Shown here: piece after piece, positions 8,887 to 18,919 of the stretch
Numbering within the stretch: the first letter of the stretch is position 1
Layout: every line of letters begins with the position of its first letter
Assembly (NCBI GenBank): GCA_017477505.1
Contig: JAFUVQ010000060.1
Span: 248,001-312,000, forward strand
Reading direction: 5' to 3'
Length of the DNA: 64,000 bases
Source: Eubacterium sp.
GTDB taxonomy: Bacteria; Bacillota; Clostridia; Lachnospirales; Lachnospiraceae
The notes under the pieces: model-generated
What the model was told of the DNA's origin: nothing
The model's database searches: none
Seen by the model: only the letters and a program-made list of their open reading frames with translations
Program-made: the position numbers and the translations under genes

Positions 8887-11211
8887 TTACTCAGTTTTTT
8901 TATAATTTTCCAGATAAGAATTAATCCTATCAATGTATTGAGAACTGATTATTAAGCTTTCATCGTCAGGTTCTTCATAACCATTTTCAGTATATTCAGA
9001 ATAATCAGTACCATCAAATATTAAAGTCAGAGTTTTAGGTGGATTTTCCTCATTTTCCCCTTCCTGTTTATACGTAATCTTGATGAAATACGGATTAATA
9101 ATATCCTTATTTAGTAGAACATAATACTCATCCAACTTGTAATAAGAACACTCTTCCACAATAATACCGGCAGGATAAGAATCTTTATTAAGTTCTCTGA
9201 TGACAAAATATGAAAGAAGTATTTCCAGTTTACCTGTCACAGATTCACCTTCATAGCCTTTATCAATATCTTTATCAATATATAAGATTTTATCAATTAT
9301 ACTCTGATTTAGATTATCGCTAATTGTCGTATTAAAATCTCTATCGCAAGCCTCAATAAAGTACTTTACATAATTAGAATTATACCATTGAGTTGTAGCA
9401 TCCAATTCTGTAGCCACATCTGCCGTTGTAGCATTTGTTTCGGTCGTATTATCTGTATCTTCTCTATCTTCATCTTCTAAATCATCATTTGCTTCATCTG
9501 TTACATCTTCCTGATACTCTGATGTATACTCTGATGAGAATTCAGTCGAAGAATAATCTGCATCAGTTGGAGTTGCATTTTTATCTGAAATATGCTTAAA
9601 AACAAATATTACTGCAATGACGATAAGAACAAAGGCGACAACCGCTACAGAAATAAAAATCCCCTTCTGTATAGATTCTTTACGTTGTTGTTCCTGTATC
9701 TTAATTCGCATTTCTGCATTTTTTCTGGCTTTTTCTTCTCTTTCCCAATCCGTTTCGAAGCCTATACCATTATCATTTTTGTATTTATTACCGGACTTCA
9801 TTTTCATCTCGCTGGATGATTTTCGTTTTTGCTCAGCTTCTCGTTTTCTCTGTTTTTCCTCTAATCGGAATTGCTGTTCTCTTCTGGCAAGTTCTTCAGC
9901 TTCTAATCTAGCCTGCTCTTCTCTTTTTATCCTTTCCTCTTCTTCAAGTTTGTTACAAATGTTATTTAAGAGATTGTATAAAGAGTTATAGTTTTCAGTT
10001 CCAAAGCACTTAGTATAATTACCCTGTGATGCTATTAAGCTATCAGTTTCTTTTCTAACAGCATCTGAATCCATTCCTCGAACAAGAACGTAACATTTAT
10101 TTTCCAAAGAATGCCAAGGAACATTTATACCTTTGCTACTCATAATCTGCATCAAATTCTTATGACGCATCAGACCAAGCATATTATCTATTTTAACATT
10201 AGATGTATCATATAATTCATTTCCAAGATATTCATCAGTCAGCACTCCTCTTGATGACAAGATTTTAATCATTTCACCAAAAATAGTCTGAATTATAGTA
10301 TCATTCCTGTTTTCATAAATAAATGATTCCCACGACTGAATAATACCTTCATCTACCTGATTGCAATTCTGCCATTCATAGATCTTTTCAAGATTTTGAA
10401 TAGTATTAATATTAAGTATCTGATCATCCTGTTCGCTGAATAGTTCCACTATACTTTTGATAAATGAGGAAAAGCTTGCATCATCAAACATCCTTGATAT
10501 GGTTTCATATTGACCACGATATTCAATGTTGTATCCTGATTGACCATCCAAAGAAATCGCAGTATTATCTGCTTTTGATTCAGGAACAAAGAACACTTTA
10601 GTAGTTTTATCTATCGGATTTGTTTCGAAGGAACAAATACTTTTTCGCAAAAACTCAGGAAGATTAATAAGTATAGTAACTATAGCAGACAAACAATACC
10701 TTTCATAATCCTGAGCATTTCCCGGAACTCTTATACCTACTACTCCATTTTTTCTTTTTATGATACACTGATAAGTAATATACTTTAACACTTCAGGAGA
10801 CAAATTAATAGTATCCCAATTAGTATTACTTGTCATATGATTACTTACATAGGCTTCACTTAGTTCAGCTTCCTCAGCTATGGAAGTAAAATCTCTAGGC
10901 AACATAAAAACAGTATTAACCATCTGACAAAGATTTCCTGTATCGTTTAAAATCTCTGACACTTCACCAAATACTTTTACATCTTTAACCTGAGGCATTA
11001 TCCCTTCATTAAGCCTATATGCCTTACCCATGATAATTGTATTTTCACTTATAGTAAGTGTAATGTTGGCCGCATCTTTAACTATGGATTCATCACCATA
11101 GGAAACCTTCGACTTTAACAAATCAGCACGTCTTTGAGTCATATTAGAAGGATAAACAACATTTTTATATGATTCCGCATGACCGTATATCAGTTCCTCA
11201 ATTATTCGCAT
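8887..11211 (-). CDS. Coiled-coil single-pass membrane protein, possibly GTPase-associated (GAP1-like)
   Basis: A 774-residue protein. The ATG at 11211 follows a near-perfect AAGGAGG; an upstream ATG at 11253 would overlap the previous gene and has no such site. Residues 1-410 are a soluble domain I cannot assign with certainty; IIEELIYGHAESY at the start and ILINLPEFLRKSICSFET later are reminiscent of GTPase-associated protein 1 (GAP1) families. Residues 420-510 are a highly charged coiled coil (EEEERIKREEQARLEAEEL). A single TM helix follows at 517-538, then a Thr/Asp/Glu-rich linker and an outer domain of about 170 residues. The order GTPase, this protein, vWA protein on one strand supports a three-part complex. 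Family placement is tentative. Confidence 0.75.
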   Translation of the reverse strand: MRIIEELIYGHAESYKNVVYPSNMTQRRADLLKSKVSYGDESIVKDAANITLTISENTIIMGKAYRLNEGIMPQVKDVKVFGEVSEILNDTGNLCQMVNTVFMLPRDFTSIAEEAELSEAYVSNHMTSNTNWDTINLSPEVLKYITYQCIIKRKNGVVGIRVPGNAQDYERYCLSAIVTILINLPEFLRKSICSFETNPIDKTTKVFFVPESKADNTAISLDGQSGYNIEYRGQYETISRMFDDASFSSFIKSIVELFSEQDDQILNINTIQNLEKIYEWQNCNQVDEGIIQSWESFIYENRNDTIIQTIFGEMIKILSSRGVLTDEYLGNELYDTSNVKIDNMLGLMRHKNLMQIMSSKGINVPWHSLENKCYVLVRGMDSDAVRKETDSLIASQGNYTKCFGTENYNSLYNLLNNICNKLEEEERIKREEQARLEAEELARREQQFRLEEKQRKREAEQKRKSSSEMKMKSGNKYKNDNGIGFETDWEREEKARKNAEMRIKIQEQQRKESIQKGIFISVAVVAFVLIVIAVIFVFKHISDKNATPTDADYSSTEFSSEYTSEYQEDVTDEANDDLEDEDREDTDNTTETNATTADVATELDATTQWYNSNYVKYFIEACDRDFNTTISDNLNQSIIDKILYIDKDIDKGYEGESVTGKLEILLSYFVIRELNKDSYPAGIIVEECSYYKLDEYYVLLNKDIINPYFIKITYKQEGENEENPPKTLTLIFDGTDYSEYTENGYEEPDDESLIISSQYIDRINSYLENYKKTE

Positions 11212-11224
11212 CTTATATTCCTCC

Positions 11225-13447
11225 TTACTCATTTGCCGGTGATTCATTAACATTATGGTTTCTTCGAACTAATACACCCGTTTCCCCACCCTGATCAGTA
11301 AACATGAGCATATTTCTTCTGCTGACCTCATTTATTGTTGCTTTATAATCTTTTGAAATAGTACCTGTTACGACATTTTCCGTGGAAAAAAGGCCTTTCT
11401 TTACCTTTTCTATTTTGGGGAATCGATTTCTTAGCCGCACCTTACCTTCGCAAATCATTACCCAAAGAATAGGCCACCCTCCCATGAATGAATCGGGTAT
11501 CCTCTGATTATACTTTGCGTCTTCAATCTTTCTTACCGTGTTGCCATCAAATCCTTCTCTAGCAAGATACGCCTCTTTTGATACTGCTGTAAGTCCATTA
11601 TTCTCTTTATATGCATAATAGTTTTCTAAAGCATCCTCATATTTCTTTTTATCTATATTTGGAAACAGCGCCGGTTTGAAACCATATGCAGACATAGCAC
11701 AATATCCACCCTCGTGTCTGAAAATAGTATCAAATCTTTTTATTATTGAGGAAAACCTATGATCACAAAAATACTTTCGCCAAGTATTCATGTATTCAAA
11801 CATAGCAGCCTCATCAACCCATATATACCTGTCAGTCACTCCAAATAGTTTATTCTTATTCTCTTTGTAAAAATCACTACTAAAAAGCTTATATTTACTA
11901 TAATCTTTGTCTGCTCCAAATATTCTTTGGAAATCCTCAGTATTACTGAAATCAGTTTTACCCAGAACTATCATCGCTTTAACACGCGGATTATTTGATA
12001 GGAATTCCATAGGTGAACCAACACCTGTCCATAGAGAATTAATCTGTTCCATATCCACAGTCTTATTAATTCTCTTTTGCTCTACACCATCCCTATACTC
12101 AACCTGGAATCTTCCCAGATTCATACTGATTGTATGCTTATCACTGGCATCTAACATCGTCATATCCTGTGTTTCGGCAAACTCTGTACAATACCACAGA
12201 TAATCAGTAGACTTGTACACTTCTCGATACAACTCACTGACCTTATCCCAGCCACCATTTACATTCAGAATATACTCACCCGGAATATCAATTATGGTTA
12301 AGACAAAACTTTCATTCACGTAAGGCAAGTTAACAAGGACTGAAAACCTTGGTATTTCAGTCTCAATAGCATTTGTAGCCTCAACAGCATATCCCTGGAT
12401 AAAATGCTGGTAATATCTCTTATCAAAATCGGACCAGTTTAGAACCTTAGCACCACTGGCATCCCTCTCTTTTCCATCTATATTACTTAAAGTATCATCA
12501 ACCTCTACGTTTAAACCCAAAACCTTCTCAAGAAAATAGATATTTGAAGCAATAGTTGTTGATTTTGATACTCGAGGAAATCCAATAGTCGTTAGAACTA
12601 TCTCCTGATACATTCCCGAAAACTTTGACAATGCAAAATTACAGTTTGGACAATGTCTCCTCTTTGCAGTTGCCGCACCTTTTAATCCTCTTATACTTCC
12701 TACAATATCGGAACCTATTGCCTTTTCAACATCTATCTCATTCTTATAAAGGTATAATCCATCCTCATACCAACTTAACAGCGTTTCAATATCCCCTGAA
12801 TCCTTGAGCGCTTCCAAAATAACCTTGCCTTCAAATGTAGGTCCGGAAATATCTCCGATATCTTTCATTTTCTCTTTAAAAGCCTGAATCGTGATATCAG
12901 CAGCAACAATAAAAAACATCCTGTCTGCCCTGCGAGAATCCTTGGTTCTGTTCTGCAACAACAGAGTATCCATCTTATTTCTATTTATGATTATGTTCGA
13001 GTCCTGAGCAGAATCCTGGTTCCTATTGTTGGCTGCTTCATCCATTTGAATTTTCCATTTTCTAAAGAAACTATCGCTTCGAAAATCTACAATATTCCCA
13101 ACATTATAAGCCCAGGAGATTATAAGGTAAGATACTTCTACCTGCAAATCTTCTAACATATATTCCCACGGCAGCGTCTGTGCGCCCACTGTAAGCTCTT
13201 TCTGACCAAGTTTAAGTGCCATACGCGGACATGCCCTAAGCTGATCCAGCACATTAACTATAACCTGTCTTTTTCTCTCCGGAAGATTATGAAATGTAGG
13301 ATTTCTTTCATTTATAACAATACTATACATATCAAAGTAAGCATCACTTAACTCAGTAAGACCATCTATTCTTTTTCCACACAACGGACAAGTACACTTC
13401 ACTATATTCCTGTATGTAAATCTTTGATTCATATTCTGTTCAATCAT
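11225..13447 (-). CDS. Zinc-ribbon GTPase-like protein (TRAFAC / double-GTPase type)
   Basis: A 740-residue cytoplasmic protein. The ATG at 13447 was chosen because TAGGAGGC precedes it; the longer frame from 13540 overlaps the upstream gene. It carries CPLCGKR near residue 20 and CPNC near 266. A nucleotide-binding core follows: GFPRVSKST (about 289-297, a Walker A with Ser where the last Gly normally stands), IDIPGE (about 387, G3/Walker B) and LGKTD (about 496, a G4 NKxD variant). This order and spacing fit TRAFAC GTPases of the kind seen in bacterial conflict systems. The Gly-to-Ser change may lower or alter NTP turnover. It sits between an unknown beta-rich protein and the coiled-coil membrane protein, with gaps of 10 and 13 bases. 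Confidence 0.75.
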   Translation of the reverse strand: MIEQNMNQRFTYRNIVKCTCPLCGKRIDGLTELSDAYFDMYSIVINERNPTFHNLPERKRQVIVNVLDQLRACPRMALKLGQKELTVGAQTLPWEYMLEDLQVEVSYLIISWAYNVGNIVDFRSDSFFRKWKIQMDEAANNRNQDSAQDSNIIINRNKMDTLLLQNRTKDSRRADRMFFIVAADITIQAFKEKMKDIGDISGPTFEGKVILEALKDSGDIETLLSWYEDGLYLYKNEIDVEKAIGSDIVGSIRGLKGAATAKRRHCPNCNFALSKFSGMYQEIVLTTIGFPRVSKSTTIASNIYFLEKVLGLNVEVDDTLSNIDGKERDASGAKVLNWSDFDKRYYQHFIQGYAVEATNAIETEIPRFSVLVNLPYVNESFVLTIIDIPGEYILNVNGGWDKVSELYREVYKSTDYLWYCTEFAETQDMTMLDASDKHTISMNLGRFQVEYRDGVEQKRINKTVDMEQINSLWTGVGSPMEFLSNNPRVKAMIVLGKTDFSNTEDFQRIFGADKDYSKYKLFSSDFYKENKNKLFGVTDRYIWVDEAAMFEYMNTWRKYFCDHRFSSIIKRFDTIFRHEGGYCAMSAYGFKPALFPNIDKKKYEDALENYYAYKENNGLTAVSKEAYLAREGFDGNTVRKIEDAKYNQRIPDSFMGGWPILWVMICEGKVRLRNRFPKIEKVKKGLFSTENVVTGTISKDYKATINEVSRRNMLMFTDQGGETGVLVRRNHNVNESPANE

Positions 13448-13457
13448 GCGTTGCCTC

Positions 13458-14039
13458 CTAACAAATCTGAATGCTGTTTTGATTATATATTCCTGAAGGT
13501 GCCAGTAATTCATTGACTTCGATCTTATATGCATGACCACCAGGAATTAAAAAAGATATTCCGTACTTAAATGTCTTACTCTTCTGAAGTAATGTAAAAG
13601 AAGGTATCGGAATTAACATATCATCACGTTTAAGAACGATATCCTTAACAATATCTGTATTAAGGCATACATTTGACTGTAGCGTCACTTTGAACTTGCC
13701 GGACACCCTTTTATAACTACAAGCAAGGTCAATTTTAGGTTGATTACCAGAGTCCCTTCTTCCCATATAGCCAACTCTGGACTCAATCACTTCCGATGTT
13801 CTATGATTTAATAAAGTCACTTTATAGAATCCGTCAGGATTCTGAATATCCTTGCACATATCAAATTCAGAAAGAGGAACCGGATACACAGTTATCTTAT
13901 AATGCTCTTTATCCCCGGGATGATTTCTTTTGAAATCTCTTATCTCTTCGATTTCAACTCGAAACTCTCTATTACTGATACCGTTGAAATCCTTAACCTG
14001 ACATACTTTATTTAAAAAACCTATTGATAATCTTGCCAT
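13458..14039 (-). CDS. Unknown 193-residue beta-rich protein
   Basis: I do not recognise this protein. It has no signal peptide or TM segment and is predicted to be mostly beta strand (alternating hydrophobics such as FKVTLQSNVCLN and YKITVYPVPL), with a conserved-looking RVGYMGRRDSG loop. A strong AAAGGAGAT site precedes the ATG and the stop is 10 bases before the GTPase-like gene, so the two are probably translated together. Its position directly before the GTPase suggests a small regulatory or adaptor subunit. That is inference only. Confidence 0.75.
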   Translation of the reverse strand: MARLSIGFLNKVCQVKDFNGISNREFRVEIEEIRDFKRNHPGDKEHYKITVYPVPLSEFDMCKDIQNPDGFYKVTLLNHRTSEVIESRVGYMGRRDSGNQPKIDLACSYKRVSGKFKVTLQSNVCLNTDIVKDIVLKRDDMLIPIPSFTLLQKSKTFKYGISFLIPGGHAYKIEVNELLAPSGIYNQNSIQIC

Positions 14040-14072
14040 GATTATTGATCTCCTTTGCTAAATACAATCTTA

Positions 14073-15413
14073 TTATCGATTCGTCCATACTACTGAAATA
14101 ATTGTATCCCTTTCCATTCCAGGCAAAACATGACAATAGTCTGATTTCACATCAGAAGTATATGATTCAACATTGTTGTCAATACATAAATGCATATTAC
14201 ACAATTCCTCAAAATGATTATCTACATAATCATGAAGCTTATCCTCATCCAGCCCAATATTGTTTTTAAGGTATCTCATTGATGGTATAAAAGATTCCAG
14301 CTGATGTTCAAGTTCTCTAATTTTTCCTCTTCTCTCATAACCAAGTTTTAGTATTTTATCTTTTTCTTCAAGACATCTATCTAACAAAATTGACCTTTTA
14401 TAATACTCCTGATACATCTTCAAGAATTCATCATTGATTTGTCCCTTTTTCAGTTTCTCATACAACTCATCTTTCTTATCATCATTCTTTTTCTTCGCTC
14501 TTTCCAATTCAATATTGAAACCATCCTCATTAAGTATCCAATACTTTGCATGTTTTAATGTGTCAAGAACACTTGAATTGGTCCATTTCTTAGAAACTGC
14601 TTCTTCAACAAAGTCAATTAATACATCAAGAAGCCCATTAAGAGAATAGCCATATTTGGATTTATATCCGATTGGAGGTTTTTTACTCTTTACTCCAAAC
14701 AAACTAAACCCTGTTTCTTCAGGAACGATCTCGGGCATATCCCTTAATCCAAAATATCCAAAATCCTCATTATCAACCTCTCCTGATATTAATGAAATCA
14801 TTTCGGTTATCTGAGCCGCCCTTTCAGTTCTACTCATATCAGGATTGCTTTCTCTGCTGACTTCAACAAAGGCCGGTAATAATCTCTTTATATGATTAAC
14901 ATTGTAATAGAACAGTTTTTCTATTACACATGATGCTCCTTCAATCTGATCAATAGCCTTTGAAATGAAATATACAAGTAAGGCAACAGGCAGATAAGGA
15001 ACAGAGCATTTTCCTACACTCCAGACATTAGCTCTATCTATATCCATGGGATTTGAAGCAATATCAACAATCCAGAAACTAATCCAGTCTTCCTGTAGTA
15101 CATCAATCACGTTTTCTTCTATCCTATGATAGGAATCCATATCTGATATAAATAACAGTATTATTAATCTCTTTAGATTATCAATACCATTAAGATTTCT
15201 CTTTTTTGTATATGTGTTTAACAGATTATCACTTTCAAACTTATCATTTACATATACAACATCAACCTTGCCGTCAAAGTCATGAACAACCACGTTTTCA
15301 ACAAAGCCGGAAAGATAACGAATTGCTGCCTCATCATGACTATCAGACAAAAACACCAATTCTTTTTCAGTTTCTCTCAAATCAATATCAAGGTTTGGAA
15401 AGACTTCATACAT
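14073..15413 (-). CDS. Unknown 446-residue cytoplasmic protein with C-terminal coiled coil
   Basis: The start at 15413 follows a run of six G at a usual distance; frames beginning at 15452 or 15419 lack proper spacing. The first half is a mixed alpha/beta domain (ELVFLSDSHDEAAIRYLSGF; LKRLIILLFISDMDSY) that could be a degenerate Rossmann-type fold. Residues 310-400 form charged helices with coiled-coil character (ERAKKKNDDKKDELYEKLKK; RRGKIRELEHQLESFI). No catalytic motif is seen. It follows the tubulin-like gene, from which a 24-base inverted repeat separates it, and precedes the beta-rich protein. It may be a partner of the tubulin-like filament or the GTPase. Family unknown. Confidence 0.75.
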   Translation of the reverse strand: MYEVFPNLDIDLRETEKELVFLSDSHDEAAIRYLSGFVENVVVHDFDGKVDVVYVNDKFESDNLLNTYTKKRNLNGIDNLKRLIILLFISDMDSYHRIEENVIDVLQEDWISFWIVDIASNPMDIDRANVWSVGKCSVPYLPVALLVYFISKAIDQIEGASCVIEKLFYYNVNHIKRLLPAFVEVSRESNPDMSRTERAAQITEMISLISGEVDNEDFGYFGLRDMPEIVPEETGFSLFGVKSKKPPIGYKSKYGYSLNGLLDVLIDFVEEAVSKKWTNSSVLDTLKHAKYWILNEDGFNIELERAKKKNDDKKDELYEKLKKGQINDEFLKMYQEYYKRSILLDRCLEEKDKILKLGYERRGKIRELEHQLESFIPSMRYLKNNIGLDEDKLHDYVDNHFEELCNMHLCIDNNVESYTSDVKSDYCHVLPGMERDTIISVVWTNR

Positions 15414-15433
15414 AAACATCCCCCCATATGCAT

Positions 15434-15457
15434 AAAGGATGTATAAATACATCCTTT
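15434..15457. repeat. Perfect inverted repeat between the tubulin-like gene and its downstream neighbour
   Basis: Arms AAAGGATGTA and TACATCCTTT are exact reverse complements separated by four bases (TAAA). It lies 20 bases after the tubulin-like stop and just ahead of the Shine-Dalgarno of the next gene. No T-tract follows, so a terminator is unlikely. It could be an operator or an RNA hairpin for processing, which would allow different amounts of the two proteins. Confidence 0.7.
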
Positions 15458-15477
15458 ACACATACGCTCTATATTAT

Positions 15478-18400
15478 TTATAACTGGTTTTCATATAGAT
15501 CATGATAAAACTTCTCTACATCTACCGGGTCAAGTCCTGCTTGACTTGCTTTCGTGGTGAACGATGCAGAATTAATTGAAAAGTTCCACTTATCACTCTT
15601 CTTATTCTCCATCATTGGCTTTAATAATTCTTTAAGATCAGCTTTATACTGTTTTTCTTTCTGAATTACATTTTTCTCTTCAGCCATCTCTTCATCAGAA
15701 AGCTCAGTCATCTTAGGAATACAGTCCTGTATTATCTCATCGTAATAATCTGCGCTTTGTGACACAAACCACTTATATACAGCATACAGCTTATGCTCAA
15801 GCTTAATATTAGAATCACTTGACATATCAATTATATATTCATCTTTTCTACCAGGAACATGAGTCATCCAGCTCATAAAGTCTTCATCGAATACAATATT
15901 GCCTCTACCAAGTAATTTAATAAAACTACCTATACGTCCACGAGATCTTATTCCATGTTCAACCTCATCATTATGTGATGTAATGACATCTGTCAATTCT
16001 TTTACAATATCATAGGTCTTTTCAAGCAGCTTCCTAAGGCGGAAATTTCTATAAAGAATTTGTTTTGAATAATACCATTTTGCCTTCTTATCCTCATCAG
16101 ACTCAAGAGCCACATTAGGATCAGTTGTGACCATATTGTAATATGTAATTTTTTCTTCTCTGAACAGCTTAGCATTCTTCAGCTTTGCATAGCTCTCTCC
16201 ATCAAATAATGCATTAATATCAAATTCTGTCATGGCATTGGCATCATCATTGATACCAAGACTTGAAACAATACTATCGACATTGGACTTTCCTGTTGCC
16301 GTAACAAGCACATATGGATACTCCTGCTCTCCGGACGGCTGATATTTTATAAGCCCCTTTTCCATCAGATAATCTGCTTTTTTAAACGTTGAGTATATCG
16401 CCTCAGCTTCTCTCTTTGAAGCTTCCGGATGTCTGTCAAAATTCGCATCCTCTCCATCGTTTTCTTTCCAGCCATCATCCTCAAGCTTCAAATTCCATCT
16501 GTCCATTACATTCAGATTCTGCAAATCAGCCCAGTTTTCATTCTCGCCCTGTACAAGATGCAGTCCGACTTCAGTAGCATTAACCTCGTATGCCTGCTCC
16601 ATATGATTAGCAACAGAAACAAGCATAAATGGAGCAAGTCCATGATTAACAGCAAAAGCACTTATCTTATCATCAACATTTGTGTGATAAACATTGAATT
16701 TCTCCATACTGTCTTTTCCAGCAAGATCCTTTAACTCACGACTGATTCTTGTCCAGTCTGAAGGAATTGCAATATACTTAAGCGGTGCAATAGATGTATA
16801 CATATTATTTACATAGTTTGCAAGTGGAAGTGCATTCTGCTTAATATCTGCATAAATCTGTGCAGCTGCAGTTTTTACATCCTGAGTAGGATTGCCCTGA
16901 GGATCATCAAGCTCTGCATCTGGATTACCACTATACGCAATAGTAAGCAGTAACTCCTTATCCTTATTTACTTTATCCCCAACTTTAGCAGAAACAAACT
17001 CTCTTATTGCCTTTGCAGCCCCGCTATTCATTTCTTTCCTGCTACTGATATTCTCTATGTCAGTCCATTCATCCCTTCTATCCCAGAGATCTGCACTCAA
17101 CTCTCTTGCAAATTCATGTGCCCTTGCTATATATCTCTTGCCGACAAACTGTTCAAGGGCATTGTGTCCCTTTGAATCACCATCAAAAGCAATAGGTGTC
17201 CAACTGAAAGTAGTAGAGAACTGTGACTTGAATATTTCAGGTGCAGTAAGGATGTTAGCATCCTCATTAATAATGCTGCTTATCTCTTCTATAACAGTAG
17301 TATAAATTCCAAATGTCTTATTATTTAACTCCAGTAAGTAACGCTTAAGCATTTTATAGGCGTTCTGACAATTGATGTCTTTCTTACTTGGTCCAAATAC
17401 ACCACCATCAAACTTCTTAATATACTTATCAAGAAAATGGTATTCATCACTAACAAGGAAATAAGTAAAGTCTATAGCATAGAAAGGTCCCATATTCTCA
17501 GATGTCATCATCTGTCTATATGCCTTGTTAACATTAGCCTCAAGGGTTTGCCTGCTTACAGGGTTCTTTCCAACTTCTTTTTCAGTAAGGCCACTCAATT
17601 CTAAGAATTTAAAGAATACATTTTCTTTCGATTCAGGCTTGAGGTTGTAAAAGTCACCACCCTTTCTATACATTTTGTAAAACTCATCAAAAACACTCTT
17701 CATTACATAAGATACTATAAGATCAACCGGAAGAATACACTCTGTATAGCCAAGTGAGTTATATGCATAATTGGCATTTCTAGGGAAATCCTTTCTACGT
17801 CCGCTAGTAACTTTTCTCTTAATATCAACAGGATTACTAAGAAGAGACTCCATAAGGAATACCTGATTACCCTCAGCATTTCTTGTCTCAAAATCATTCT
17901 TTATAATCATGCTGATCATAGTCTTAACAAGAACATTCTGGGCAGTTTTAGGAGGCAGTTTTGTAGTATTTGACATTCCCTCCACAAGCGACACAAAATC
18001 ATAAACCGCTTCATCTACTTTTAATTGTTCCGTACCACACTGAATAAAATATTCTACTCCCTGATCTTTAGCAGTATTGAGATAGTCAAACTCCTTTAAT
18101 GTTGCATATGCGTTACGTTCACCGGAAGTTTTCTTATCACCGGTCACATCCCCCTGTGATGATGGCATCATGATCATTGCTCTATAGCTGACTCTTCCAA
18201 TATTAATCTCCGCATTATATTTATTAATGACATTTCTCAGAATAATTCCAAAATCTACTATTGTGCCGCTGCCTGTTCCACCTGCAATACCTGCATACAC
18301 AAATATCTTAACATCAGCCTCAGGTTTACCAACGGTAAGCTCATTTGTAAGCCCTACAAGTTTCTTTCTCAGCATTTCATAATTATCCCGGAACATAAGG

Positions 18401-18864
18401 TGAGTCCTGCCAACCTGTCTCATGGCACCTGCACCAATACCGGCAAACTCAGATTTTGCACTGGTATTATTGTATAAGCTTTTGTTGGTCCAATCTTTAT
18501 AATCATTCCAGGAAGCATCATCAGGATTTATAGATTCATGTACATTCTCATTTGAAGACAGAGCACATACCTCCGAAGAATCTAGTTCATCCTTATCAAG
18601 ACGTCCCTGAAGATTGTTTCTAACATCCGTATCGATAGCAAGAAATCTAACCTTTTTCTTTATCTCATCTTCATTAATTGTTTTCTGCATTTCTGATTTG
18701 AGATCACACAAAACAGCAATTCCGCTACCGCCAAGTCCAACAAATATAAAATTCTCATCAGATAAATCCAACTTATTCTTGTTAGACATTCCAATTCCCG
18801 AAAGATACTTGAGTGTACCAACATTATTCTTAATTTTATCCTTAGTCTGCTTATCAAGTGCCAT
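15478..18864 (-). CDS. Tubulin/FtsZ-like GTPase (Tubulin_2 type), 1128 residues
   Basis: The N-terminal 350 residues carry the tubulin/FtsZ nucleotide fold: FVGLGGSGIAVLCDLK at about 41-56, RFLAIDTD at 73-80, and the signature AGIAGGTGSGTIVDFG at about 191-206, equal to the GGGTGSG loop of FtsZ and tubulin with one Gly replaced. The remaining 750 residues are mostly helical and far longer than FtsZ (about 380), so this belongs to the large tubulin-like family found in gene clusters rather than cell division. There is no TM or signal peptide. AAAAGGAGAAGG precedes the ATG. It is the largest cytosolic part of the cluster and may polymerise or act as a GTP switch at the membrane under the vWA protein encoded immediately upstream. 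Confidence 0.88.
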   Translation of the reverse strand: MALDKQTKDKIKNNVGTLKYLSGIGMSNKNKLDLSDENFIFVGLGGSGIAVLCDLKSEMQKTINEDEIKKKVRFLAIDTDVRNNLQGRLDKDELDSSEVCALSSNENVHESINPDDASWNDYKDWTNKSLYNNTSAKSEFAGIGAGAMRQVGRTHLMFRDNYEMLRKKLVGLTNELTVGKPEADVKIFVYAGIAGGTGSGTIVDFGIILRNVINKYNAEINIGRVSYRAMIMMPSSQGDVTGDKKTSGERNAYATLKEFDYLNTAKDQGVEYFIQCGTEQLKVDEAVYDFVSLVEGMSNTTKLPPKTAQNVLVKTMISMIIKNDFETRNAEGNQVFLMESLLSNPVDIKRKVTSGRRKDFPRNANYAYNSLGYTECILPVDLIVSYVMKSVFDEFYKMYRKGGDFYNLKPESKENVFFKFLELSGLTEKEVGKNPVSRQTLEANVNKAYRQMMTSENMGPFYAIDFTYFLVSDEYHFLDKYIKKFDGGVFGPSKKDINCQNAYKMLKRYLLELNNKTFGIYTTVIEEISSIINEDANILTAPEIFKSQFSTTFSWTPIAFDGDSKGHNALEQFVGKRYIARAHEFARELSADLWDRRDEWTDIENISSRKEMNSGAAKAIREFVSAKVGDKVNKDKELLLTIAYSGNPDAELDDPQGNPTQDVKTAAAQIYADIKQNALPLANYVNNMYTSIAPLKYIAIPSDWTRISRELKDLAGKDSMEKFNVYHTNVDDKISAFAVNHGLAPFMLVSVANHMEQAYEVNATEVGLHLVQGENENWADLQNLNVMDRWNLKLEDDGWKENDGEDANFDRHPEASKREAEAIYSTFKKADYLMEKGLIKYQPSGEQEYPYVLVTATGKSNVDSIVSSLGINDDANAMTEFDINALFDGESYAKLKNAKLFREEKITYYNMVTTDPNVALESDEDKKAKWYYSKQILYRNFRLRKLLEKTYDIVKELTDVITSHNDEVEHGIRSRGRIGSFIKLLGRGNIVFDEDFMSWMTHVPGRKDEYIIDMSSDSNIKLEHKLYAVYKWFVSQSADYYDEIIQDCIPKMTELSDEEMAEEKNVIQKEKQYKADLKELLKPMMENKKSDKWNFSINSASFTTKASQAGLDPVDVEKFYHDLYENQL

Positions 18865-18919
18865 AATCTACCTTCTCCTTTTATTGTTTATCTTTATTCA
18901 TCTGACTCATAAAATGCTT

